A stretch of DNA of 64,000 nucleotides from Aphis gossypii (taxonomy: Eukaryota > Arthropoda > Insecta > Hemiptera > Aphididae): NCBI RefSeq assembly GCF_020184175.1, contig NC_065530.1, forward strand, positions 27,629,260 to 27,693,259, given 5' to 3'. A program made the translations under genes and the position numbers. This document shows positions 41,801 to 54,100 of this stretch, piece after piece. Numbering within the stretch: position 1 is the first letter of the stretch; every line of letters begins with the position of its first letter. Under the pieces are notes generated by a model that did no database searches, had not been told where the DNA came from, and saw nothing but the letters and a program-made list of their open reading frames with translations.

Positions 41801-44800
41801 CAAAACGATATATTTTTTTAGACACTAAGCTGTGTTCACAACCCAACTAAATGCCTATACATAAATTTATATATAAATAAAAAATATATAGGTAATACTA
41901 CAATAAAAAATAAAATGATAAAAGTGACAACAGACGATTGTTATTTAAGAAAATATTAATGCACTTGTTATTTTATTAAAATGTAATTTTTGTAAATACG
42001 AAATCAGCAAAACCAACTTTGTGTTGTAGTTTTAGTGTTAGAGTAAATAAATTAATTTATTATCAAACTAAAAGTTAAGAACATTATTTGTATTTATACA
42101 AATTTTTTATAAAATTTTAGTTTTTATGTAAATTAAGAGAATATAAAATATAACAATTTTAAAGTTCTCAATTCTCGCTTTATAATTTAAAATCGTAAAA
42201 AAGCCAACGTATAAAAACCGATAATGTTCTTAACTTAAAGTTTGATAATTGATCAATTTATTCTAATACTAAATTTAACAGTACTAAGTTGGTTATGCGA
42301 ACACACATTTGCTATATAGAGCGTTTGTCAGACAGAGAAAACAAAGAGTGTGCTGACATCCTTTGTCAGTATCGATAATTAGTTAAATAGGTATACAGAA
42401 CGAGATTATCAATTAATACTACAAAACAATCATAGAAAACTAAATTTAAATGAAAATGTAAGTAAATAATAAACACTCAAATTGTTCGCCGCTTAGTAAT
42501 TTATTATTAATTGTAACAGCGCCAATTACATTATGGTGTTAAGCAGCCATTTAGTATACACCGGGCTTTTAAACACCGTACACTGCGTCTTTGTGTTCCG
42601 CTAGCTATTTACGTAAATTCTAAATTTATCTGACCATGTTCTTTATTAAGAGACGTTTTCATCAAATACCTACTCATTCGTTTTCCTTACGCAAATGTAT
42701 AAATATATTATTGTCCTAAACAATTATAATAATATAGTCTATAATAGGTAGGTACATAGATACACGGAATAAATTTAAAATTTGGCATAAGACAAAAAAT
42801 ATAAGATTATAAAGGTTATACCTAATTTAAATTTAATATTCAAACGCTAAAGCCGGACATCGGAGCTTAACTCCACATTAAAAATAACAATATGTTTAAA
42901 AAAGATTATTATTATATATATTTATGTATAATTAAATAAACCAAGATATCATACACACCTTTAAATCAATTTTCAAAAAAAAAATATTATTTGAAATTTT
43001 CCGTCCTTTTTGAAGTATTAAACGTACTCAAAGTAGGATAAATAATTATAATTTATAATTTATTTCATATTGTATAAAATACACAATATATTACGTCTAT
43101 AATTGTACTCTTTAGTTTTAGTTCATACACTAAATTAATTAAAAAAAAACTAAACAATTGAAATTCTGTAGACGAATGTTTATCAGTGAATACCATTACT
43201 ACATTAGAGTAGGTGAACGAGTATTACGAGTATAACGAGTATATAATTCATATCATTGAGACAATTGACTATAATAATATATAATGCATACATAGTATGT
43301 ACTATGTATAATTAATGATTGTACTTATAATAAATAAAAATGTTGTAAAATGTAGAAGATTTTTTTCAAACAATAAAATTCATCAATCATAGCCAAATTG
43401 TCAAAGTACAAAATACTTAAACGAAACATCCGACATCGGGATTGGAATGACAGGAATATTGGTTTAACATTGCATACAACTATAAGGTCACGTCCTTCTG
43501 AGGCTATAAACACCGGAAACAAAATGTTTGCATTGACATACTGATACTGGCAAATAGCCACCATACTCATAACACGAGACAAAACTGGAATACATAGATG
43601 GACATGGGGTTGATTTTTTTTTGGGAGATGGAGCTAAGTCCCCAAATCCCCCATTGTTCTCGATGTCCACCTATGTGCTGGAATATCAATCTAATGCTTT
43701 AAATTAAAATTAAAATAACACGCATTTTTCGGATCAATTTATAACGGGAAGTGTGAATCAAACTTGGAAGGATCATTATATTATAAATAATTATTAAATA
43801 TGACTATTGAATGCTTCTATACCTATTATTCAAGTTAATGAAAATACATAATTTTCACAAAATAGTCTAAGTCCATTTTATCTTTTTTATTGTAATAAAT
43901 ATAATTATACTTTTTAAAGAAATATAATCTATTAAAATAATTAATTATTATCATTAAAAATATTTAAAATATTTTAAGATCATAAAATCATTAAGTAAAA
44001 ATGAAGAAAAATGTAATAAACAATGTAAAACAATAGGAATAACATGCGAATATTATTGATATTATAAATTATTTATTTTATTTAATTTAAATAATATTAT
44101 TTAGTTATGTAAATAAAAATGTGTTTAAAAATTCTGTATTAGATAAGACAATTAAATGTAAATATCTTTTATATAGATTTTTAATTTTGCATTAAAAATT
44201 GTACTGGTGAATAATATGTTTTATTAAAAAATCTGATTAAAAGCCTCCAAGCTGCAAAAATGAAAAACATAAATGTAATTATATAAAATTGAATAATCAT
44301 ACCATTTTAAAATAAATTATTTATTTATATTTAGTATTATTAACATATTTGATGCCAAAATTATCAGAATGTAAGTTGTTGTACAACATTTTGGAGAATT
44401 AAATTAAAAATCCAAGACAAAAAAAAACATTTACTAACAATAGTTTTACAATTTCAGAGATAAAAATAATACATTTATAATTATTGTGGTGTTGTGCATA
44501 AATGCTTAACAATAAACACCAAAAAATAGTTAATCGTTAAAAAAAATTGTAATATACACATAAGTACATTATACAACAGATAATCCAAGTTTTTTTTTTT
44601 GGCCAAGCCATGGGTCATTCACCATATGACTCATGCTTATGTGATTTATTATTAAAATAGTAACTGGCATTCACGTGTCATCAGAAAAAATGATCTCTTT
44701 GATGGATCATTTAACTTGGCGGTCATTCGCCTTAAAGAATTTTTAAAAATAAATCGAAAGAAGGGGTAAAAATAATGGTATATTTTATAGGGGTATTTTT

Positions 44801-47800
44801 TTAGTTATATGGTTTTACCATAACAAATTTAATACTTAAAGCAACTTTTGTATTTTTAATACAATTAAAACTAAGTACAATTAAAAATAATAATCTTCCT
44901 GATAAATTGTAATCATTTTACTTTTTACTACTTCTAATGATAATAATGAGATAATATTATAAAATATGTATTGTTCAGTAGGTTAATTAAATAAAAAGCA
45001 ATACTATAATTTTTTTTCAATGATTTAGAAATAATGATTCTATTAGTGATTATTTTAATCATTGATTGATTCAGTTTTTGAAAAGATATAGCAACATTTT
45101 ATACCAAGTAGATTAAAAAAAATTGATAAAAATTAATAAAAATTGAGAAGAGAAAATAGTTTTGAACATAGATGATATATTTTTTTACATTTCTGTTTGC
45201 AAGGTAAATATTCTTCTCATCCATAATACAAATGCAATGTTAATGCACTAACCATAAACAAACCAAACTCCTTTATATTTAAATATAAGCAAACAAATTA
45301 TTAACAACAAAATATACAGATATAATAAAGGCATATTTTCAACAAATCTAAAAATTATTAGCTATAAGAGATTTAAATGAAATTTAAAATAAGATTTTTG
45401 ACAGTTTTATACTGAATCTATTTTTGCTATTTATTCTGTTGGACATGTTCCAATTAATTTCTATTGTTTCTTATGACATGAATTTAATAAATGTTAAAAA
45501 AAAGCAATAATCCAAATTACTCAACATAGGAATAGAATATAATTATTAGCATAAAATTTTCATTGAATTCACAACTAACATGTATACATGTATAAAACAA
45601 GTCATAAAAGAAGATTTTTATAAGCATAATATTATCTACTTAAATAATGAACCAATAAATACTAATAATATTTAGAAAAAATACATTAAAATTAGAAAAT
45701 TTCTTTACAATATAACAATTTTTAAATTTTTTACACAAGTTTTTATGCACATTATCTCTAGAGCACAGTCCCAAAACATAAAGATGATTTAGAATGTTTT
45801 AAAATAGGAGAAAAACAACATTATGGTACTTAACATTGGAAAAGTTCATGTAGTAGTAAAAGCTTAGTGAAAAGGATCCTTTAAACAAATGGTCTCAAAT
45901 ATTTCAGAATTTTGGATTGTATCTTGATACCAAATTAAAATTTTTACTTTAATCGCAAATTAAATAATAATAATTCAATATTTTTAATAATTTATTTTAA
46001 TAGTAAATAATATACTATTTAATAGCATAATACATTATACAAATAACATTGATTATTAACAATATAAAAGAGGAGAAATACCTAGTAGGTATCCTATTTT
46101 TTTCAAATATGTAGGTTGTATCCTAATTAAGTATAGTTAAAATTGTATCTTGTTTTGATGATACTTTATTTTAAACTTTATGACACATTGGTTGGCAATC
46201 GAATTGACAATCAGTATACAAATAAACATCACACACACATACAGAGTCAATGTATTGACACATGTGTTAGCCAAACAAAAAAATTGCTATGATTCATTTG
46301 AGTTAGCTGAGTGGTCTTAATTATTTAGAGTTATTTATATTTTATAAATATCTAAGCCATTCATTTATTTCTTTAATTAAGAAACAATTATTTTGTTAAA
46401 TATTTGTATTTTAAATCTATAATATAATATACATGATAATAATGTAATAATACGCCATATACATTAAACACGTGTTATATTGATATATAATATTTTCTTT
46501 CATAAATGTTCTGTGTATGAACCAATTTTGTTTTGAGACTTATTTAATTTGACTCAAGTCAAATTACTTAGATCTTTTACTCATACATAAAATCATAAAA
46601 TACAGTTAGCTTTATAACCAGTGGCAGGATTTAATTTTTATGATTGGTTGGTGTGGGGGGGGGGTAGTACCCATAGTTACGAGATAGAAATTAAAAATAA
46701 TTTAGTCACACACACAATTACTTACCTATATTTACTATTTAATTAATAAAACTTAACTAAGGTCAATGAAGAAAGGGGCAAGTCCAAGGCCTAAAACTAC
46801 CACTGGTTATAACTCAGTAAAAATAATAATTAATAAACATTCAATTTTTAAGTTTCTTTTATAATAAGTACTAAGTAATTTTTTTTTGAAACCTAACACT
46901 AGAAATATGAATTAATTACAGTTAATAACTACGTATGTAAATTAAAAAAAAAAAAAAAAAAGATTAAAAAAGTTTAAAATCATTAAATATTATAATATAC
47001 ATAATACATATATAATTATCTTATTTAGTTACACTACTCAAGTATAGGACAAGTTAAAATATACTAATTAAAGAAATAAAACTTGATTAATATATAACAT
47101 CTTTAACTGTGTGTATTGAAGATCAAGTTAATATTTAAACTTGAAATAATAATTTTTGTGAAACATACCTTTTACATTATTAGTGTCATTAAGTGGACTT
47201 TGACCCTGTGAATTTGATTCATCTTCCTTATCAGTTGAGTCAACAGTTTGATAAGCACCAACTTTGTCAAATCCAGGCATGGTTAATATTTTTAAGTCTT
47301 CGTATTGATCAAACTAATAATAAAACCATAACATTATAATGTATAATACAATTTTAAGACATACAAAATAATCTTACTTTATTTTCTACATCAACATTCA
47401 AAGGTAATGATAAATTTGGATTAGAATTTAAGCTATCATTTGTCAACATTCCATTAATTCCTTTATGACTTCCTACCATATAAACAAATATAAATTAATA
47501 ATATTGATTAAACATACATTTATAGGTAATAACTGTGATTTTTAAATAAAAATTAAGATGACTAATTTATAAAATTAAAATGCTATTATATTTATAAATT
47601 ACCTAGATAATTAACAATAAAATATAATTTATAACAAATTGATAAACTAGAGAATATTAATTCTACATTAAAATACCAAAATATAAAATGTGGAGGGAAA
47701 ACGTTAAATTTTATAATTAAATCTTGGGCTTTATTGTCAATCTATAATTCATAATACATTATTAAATAATATAATGCATGTAAAAAAATAGACTAACCTA

Positions 47801-50467
47801 ATAGTTATCTATCATGATTATCTATATTTTACATATTAGTTAAAACAATGAAAATACATCAATTATCATCTACTAATTGAGTAGTCAAAAGAAAAAAAAA
47901 TCAAGTTTTTATAATTAGTTTTTTTCTTTTAAGATATTTTAATACTAAATACTAAGTGATTATAAATATAAAATATTGTATTTATATATTATATAATTAT
48001 GATTTTTTAACCAGCAATTGGGAACTTTTGAACTATTAAATTAAACTTAATTAAAAAACATCCTATAAAAAATTATGTATTTTTAAAAGAGTTTAATAAA
48101 ACAACCAATATTAAATAGATAATACTATTTATACATTTTAGGTACAAGCAATAATAATTAATTATAGTATTGTATATTATATAAAAAAATTGAATACATA
48201 TTTTATTATTATGAATTAAATTTATATATTTTTTTTTTATTCAAATTGAAAAATTTACTAAGAATTGTTGTCCAATATTAAAATAAATAAGTCCCAACTA
48301 TTTTTAAATCAGACATTTTGTTTAAGATTTGATTAAATGACAAACAGTGTAAATAAACATACTTAAACTTTCAATATAAGAGTCAGAAATTTCTGGGCAA
48401 GAATCTTCAGAAGTACTGTCATCTTCAAATTCACTACCTATAAATATAATATCCAATAATAAAGCATAAACAAAAAATTACAATTATTTTATACATACTA
48501 ATAGTATAACAATAATTGGGATATATTAATGGTTGGTCATGCCCAGAACAAAATTGTATTAAAATCCTCATAACCTGAACGACATGATCTATTGATGGCC
48601 TAACATTTGCATTTTGATCCCAACACCTTTAAAAACAATATACAAGATAATACGCTGTTGAAATATATTAGAAAAGTATATGATCCAATATGATATCTAC
48701 CATTCAGTTATATCTGCTTAAGACTCACAATTATTATTGGACACTATCAGAAATTACTTTTTGAGCAATGTTTGTATAGTAGACGTAAAAAAAAAAAATA
48801 CATACCTATTTAAAAATTGGCATTAAAATCAAGGTAAATAAATAAATAATAAAAAAAATGGTGTATTAAAACACAAGTATAAATTTAATATAAAAGAAGA
48901 ATATAATTTAATGGAAAAAAAATAACTAATTAAAGAATGGTATTTTTTATATAATTAATTCAAATTGTTTAAAGTATACATAAAATGTTTAGATATTTAT
49001 TTAATAAAATTATTTATAATGGAAATATACTCTACTGAAATAAGAAACTCAGGAGGTCATTGAGCGCACATGGGTATGAAATCATTTTGTGTATTTGCAA
49101 CTGGTGGTTGATTAAGTAGGGTTGTGTATGACCTATGCGGGCTATGCGTCACTGGACAAAACTGGTAGCTGCTAGGTCGCTTTTTATGCTGAATAAAATA
49201 TAGTATATAGATACCAAATTTAGGTAGGTGGCATATTGGATCACATTCAATAATATATCTAAATAATTGTGTTAATACTCAGTAATTAAATCCTGGAACG
49301 GTCGAGGGCAGTGTTCAAATAATGGTGGTCTGGTTCCTTTATGTACAGCCCACATAATTCCATAAGCAGATCCTCCAATTTCATTAAATGGTTTCAGTCT
49401 TGTTAAAACTTGCCATAAAATAATACCCCAGCTATATATATCACATTTTTCAGTATAATTTGAACCTTAATAAAATTTAATATTATTAGTAAAGTATTAA
49501 TGCTATACTAATTTTTCAATTTCAAACCTTCAAATACTTCAGGTGCCATCCAAGCTGCACTACCTTTATTATTGGTCATATAAGTTTTTTTGTCACAAGC
49601 CGTCCCAAAATCACATATTTTTAAAGTTTTTCCTTCATTTACTAATAGTAAATTTGGTGGCTTTAAATCACTAAAAAAATAAAACATAATTTAATTTTTT
49701 GATTTTAAATGTTTTAAACTAAAAATACAATTTCATACCGATGAATTAATGGTTTAGGTTTCATATTATGAAGATATGCTACACCTTCTGCACATTGTAA
49801 TGTCCAGCTAACAGCATGTCCCAAATTGTACTGAGGCTCAGGTTTACAATGTAATACTATTAACATAAAATACAATTTAGAAATATTTTAATGGTATTAT
49901 AGAGAAATGTATGAATTATTGAAGTATATAAGTATATAAAACAAATTTTTCTTTTTCCAATACACATTAACATGACACTAAGATTAACAACTTAGAATCA
50001 ATATAAATGAGTTCTTTAGGTATCAATTAATGCAATAACTGTATAACTTAATACAATTTAATCAATAAATAAAAAAATCTAACCGTTGTATAATGATCCG
50101 CCTTCTGCAAATTCCATTACTAAACAAACAGGATTTGATGTACATGCACCATATAATTTGACAATATTAGGGTGGTTGACTCGAGACAACTGTCTAACTT
50201 CGACTGTAAATGCTTTACGCTCAGCTTCGGTGTCAATGTGTTTGACAGCCACATAGTTGTTACGCCACCGTCCACGGTAAACAACACCAAATGACCCTTT
50301 GCCAACAATCTGCATAGCGTAAAATAAAACTGTCAATATACTTTGGACATAACAAATCGTAACATTATACTTATAAACATAATATGTACTTCAAGCTTTT
50401 CAATTTCATCGTAATCAATTTCTTCCACAAACTTTTGTCTGTGTCCGTGTGTTTCTTTAATAGCCAT
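38832..50467 (-). CDS. Tak1: TAK1, TGF-beta-activated kinase 1 (MAP3K7)
   Basis: This MAP3 kinase acts downstream of TGF-beta, IMD/TNF and stress signals and activates JNK and NF-kB arms with TAB partners. CDS exons: 50390-50467, 50084-50309, 49739-49856, 49528-49670, 49279-49465, 48499-48626, 48363-48437, 47378-47472, 47169-47313, 40263-40384, 39729-39881, 38832-38930. They sum to 1569 nt, a protein of 522 residues. Kinase landmarks are GKGSFG (29-34), K49 in VAVK, HRDLK with D142, and DFG with D161. The activation loop TYMTNNKGS keeps the phosphosites equivalent to human T184, T187 and S192. Residues ~300-410 are acidic and low in order. Residues ~415-520 form the TAB-binding coiled-coil region (LAQEYLKVQTERAYL). 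The frame is open upstream of 50467 but has no earlier ATG. Confidence 0.96.
42011..42294. mobile_element. MITE-like element with ~75-bp terminal inverted repeats
   Basis: The left arm 42011-42087 and right arm 42221-42294 are imperfect inverted copies. Both begin AACCAACTT at the outside and end TTAAGAACATTAT at the inside, with many matching blocks between. The ~130-bp centre is AT-rich and non-coding. Long inverted repeats of this kind are typical of foldback or Tc1/Mutator-derived MITEs. I could not find a convincing target duplication, so superfamily is open. Confidence 0.65.
43593..43677. mobile_element. Very short hAT-like MITE (85 bp)
   Basis: Identical octamers CTGGAATA flank it (43585-43592 and 43678-43685). 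The left end CATAGATGGACAT pairs with the reverse-complemented right end CACATAGGTGGACAT. It is in a TAK1 intron and has no coding capacity. It is close to the minimal length for a hAT derivative. Confidence 0.72.
46619..46805. mobile_element. hAT-like MITE
   Basis: The termini are CAGTGGCAGGATTT on the left and, reverse-complemented, CAGTGGTAGTTTTAGG on the right. The flanks are tttataac (46611-46618) and gttataac (46806-46813), 7 of 8 identical. The 187-bp element lies in TAK1 intron 9 and has a G-run (about 46656-46665). Confidence 0.74.
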
Positions 50468-51162
50468 TTGATTTGTGCATGTGCCTCGGATGGCATAGGA
50501 TATGTTCGGCACCGTACATCGCCCAAACAAACCGTATGCAGTGATAAATGTTGTGAAGAATTCAAGAATGGATGAATAGAATTATTTCAATACGTATTAT
50601 TTATTTTCTTTAAATATTTATATAGTATATATATACACCTATATATTTTTTAAATTATTGTTATCCTTTCATTGCTTGTGATTGATTGATAAAAATAAAA
50701 TTTTGTGATTAATAACTTGCTACAAAATAATATGACGCTTATTATTATTAAAAAATCAGCTCAAGTCACGTGACTTACTTTATCACTGATATAAATGATA
50801 ACATTGATAACAGATAACTGAAACCATTGGCTGAGGACGTATCAAGCATTCAAGCCAATAAACCTAAAACCATCAACGTCCAACGAACGTCGTACAACCA
50901 TCGTCCATCACGCAAATCAGAATTATTTTTATTTTTAAGCTTTAATCTTTACTTTCTATCACGATTCACGAATTTATGATTTAAGAATCAAGTTAATCAT
51001 GATTCGTGTTTCGTAAATCAACTAATAATAACGATTAACGATTTACTATTATATTTAGTTTTTAATACTCATTCGTTTTCATCAAATATCATTCATGTCT
51101 TTTATCAATATTCAACGCTTAAAGTTCCTGAAATTAGATACTGAAAATTAAATTTAGAAAAA
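50468..51162. promoter_or_regulatory. Divergent TAK1/symplekin promoter region with CLEAR-like palindrome
   Basis: These 695 bp separate the ATGs of two divergently transcribed genes and must contain both start sites. The perfect 14-bp palindrome AAGTCACGTGACTT lies at 50763-50776. Its core GTCACGTGAC (50765-50774) is the consensus CLEAR/E-box bound by TFEB/MITF-type factors. Upstream of the symplekin ATG the leader is AT-rich with no in-frame alternative start. No TATA box is obvious. Confidence 0.55.
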
Positions 51163-54100
51163 ATGCGTGTAGAACGTAGTCAAAGCCCTACTGAGGAGGT
51201 TAGAGGAATATTATTTTAATTATAAAGAAAATAGTGATCATCATTTATATTTTATTTTGTTCAGGTGACTAGTATTTTAAATGAAGCTGCTGTGGCTCCT
51301 GATGAAAACACTAAACTTGCTTTACTTCTTAAAGCTAAAGAAGTATTGTTGTATCAAGAACCAAAATTTTTACCACAATTCATCAATGATGTAATTGCGT
51401 ATCAAAATGATCATAGTAAAACAATAAGAACATTTGTTGTAGCGTTCATAGAAGAATGCTGGTAATTTGGTTGAGAACTAATATTTTTAAAGGTATTTAA
51501 TTAAAATAATAATTATCTTTCCAGCAATAAAGAAAAGTCAAATGTTTGTGTCACATTACCAAATATATTAATGTTACTGAAAGATCGATCACTTGTAGTT
51601 CAAAAAAGAGTGATACAGGCGGCTAGTAGTATATACAGAGCTGGATTACAGTGGATATCAATGTCTGATTTGCCTAGTTCTGATCTATCTACTGTATGGC
51701 AAGATTTAACAAATTTGAAATCGCATGTGATTAACATGATTGATAATGATAATGAAGGGTATTTAAGAATTATTATTTTTTTCTCTTAACTATTAAGAGT
51801 AATATAAATATTTTTTTTTATTAGTATTCGTTTTCAAGTTATTAAATTCATGGAAACAGTAGTACTTGTACAAACATATAAAAGTGAAGGTGGTATAGAT
51901 CGTGAGAATGATTTATCACTTGAAGATATACCTTTAACTCTTAAAGTTACTCGTCGTAGAAGACTTGAAGATGAAGCAAAGTATTTAATATACAACTATA
52001 TTATATTATATTATTATAATATTATAAAATAAACAATATAGTATTATATTAACAATGGATTTAAATTGTAGGGTGGTGTTTGATCTTCTATCAAGATTTT
52101 GTCAATCTTCTAATGTAGGCCATACAAATTTAATAACTTGTATGGTGTCATTAACATTAATTGCCAAATATCGTGTGTCATTTATTGAAAAAGTTTTAAC
52201 TACATTAGAAACATTATCTAGTAAGAACTATCAAGTAAAATTCATTATTAAATTTAATTAAAATTTATTAATATTTATAATTTTTTTTTTTAGAAAATAT
52301 ACCAAACATTTTATCAATGAGTCAATTATCCTCTGTTCAGAGAAATCTAAAAACACAATTATTAAGTATTTTGCGTCTCCCAGCTTCAATTGAACATCAG
52401 CAAATTATTGGTAGACTATTACTAGATATTGGGGCTTCCAATCAAGAAGTATTTATATGATAATTACTATAATAAATTATTTAAAAATTATATAATATTC
52501 TGTTTTATATTTAGATTATGAAAGCACTTCAGGTTCTGTCAAAAAATGAAGATAGTAAAAAGTTATTACGATCCTTAAAACGTAAAAATGATGACAAAGA
52601 TGATAAAAAACCAGAAAAAGATGACATTCCGGAAAAAAAGAGATGTACTGAGGGTACACTACCAGATCGACATATTAATTCAGTTAAAGCATGGGTACTG
52701 GAAAAATTATCTACAGAATCCATCACAAATCTAATTATGACATCCATGGTAAATAATTATATCAAGATATACATGGTGACACCTTAAGTTCTGAATCATG
52801 CTCGCCACATTTTATAACCTGAGTGGAAGTATTGGTTTAACAATAATGTTTATTTTTTGTCTATTATCAAAAATAACAAATTCCATTTTAAATAATAAAA
52901 AGAATTATGCTATCTTCTACTTTGATGGTAGTTTCTGGTAACCAAACAGATCTAATTACTTTCATCAGACAATTTTATTATTTTGACTTGAAACTTTTTT
53001 GTCATTGTGTATATTATTATTTTTTTATGTATAATTAAATTTTCAAAAAATTTAAATTTGCAGTTCCTAACTTTGGGTTAATTATCTCCCAGCAGTAAAA
53101 CGAGAGTTTCTAAATAGTAAATACAAAACAATTTTTTCAATTACCTACTTACCTGTGGAATTAGTCTAATTTCCATAACTTTTTCAATTAATATTATAAT
53201 ATTGGGTATTTATAGTTACATAAATTTAATTCAAAAATCTAAATCTAATATGACCTCAATAAAGTTTATTTCTTTAAAATATAAAAATCCTATTACATAT
53301 TCTACAAAACATGATTGTTTTTAATAATTTATTTTACAATAATTCTTATTTTTCCGTGATTTTTATTGCCATAGTACCAGGTATCTAGAATCTAGAAATT
53401 GGCCAAATAGTTGTCTCTACAAATAATCAGCTTTGATATGTTTAAGAAGATATATTTGTATACATTATCTTTGTCTTACAAACATTTAACATAGGAAATT
53501 TATTTTCAGTGGAACCGATATTGTTTTGAATGTTAATAAATCAAAGAAAACATATGCACTATGCAGGTGTAGCATCCCATTAAGGATGATAAAATAGAAA
53601 AAGTTAGATGACTTATTGATGTTAAAATAATTTATAGATTAATAATAAATAATAAAAATAACATTCTTATTAAAAAAAAACCCTTTTATATCGCTTAAAG
53701 ACGGTTTTTTGATATCATAAAAATATAAGGATTTGAGAATATGGTATTAATATACATCTAAACTTTTAAAAAATTTAAATTATTATGTATAATTTAATTA
53801 TAAATAGTAGGTGGGTGGTTTTAACTAATATTTGTTTTATATTTTATTTTTTTTTAAGAGTTTATATTTTAATTTATAGCCTAAATTACCATCAAAAATG
53901 CCTTCAACTTTTGTAACAAATTATACACCAATAGCTGCAGCTGGTACTGATAGTCACATAAAACATGTAGCAAAATTATTAGCTACTTTAATATGTGGAT
54001 CAGAAGTTGTTATTCCTGATCTGAAGTATATAACTCAAAATGATGATGAATCTTTAGAAGGAGTAAAAGAAGAAATGATAAAAATGGAGGAAGAAGATAT

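Larger units (their letters stand above)
40385..47168 (-). other. TAK1 intron 9, long, with small insertions
   Basis: This 6784-nt intron separates the kinase and linker from the C-terminal coiled coil. It contains a long inverted-repeat element (42011-42294), two hAT-like MITEs, and GC-richer islands at about 40615-40815 and 42480-42620 that I cannot identify. No nested gene is recognised. Confidence 0.6.

Noticed and set aside
43325..43670. Two minus-strand frames in TAK1 intron 9
   Set aside because: One crosses the 85-bp MITE, neither resembles a protein, and neither fits TAK1 phase.
44590..44745. GGTCATTCACC and GGTCATTCGCC as paired repeats
   Set aside because: They are in direct, not inverted, orientation and no target duplication is visible; too little to call an element.
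49045..49160. Possible hAT ends (CATTGAGCGCAC and reverse-complemented CAGTGACGCATAGCC) near TAK1 exon 5
   Set aside because: Flanking octamers do not match and the terminal similarity is weak.
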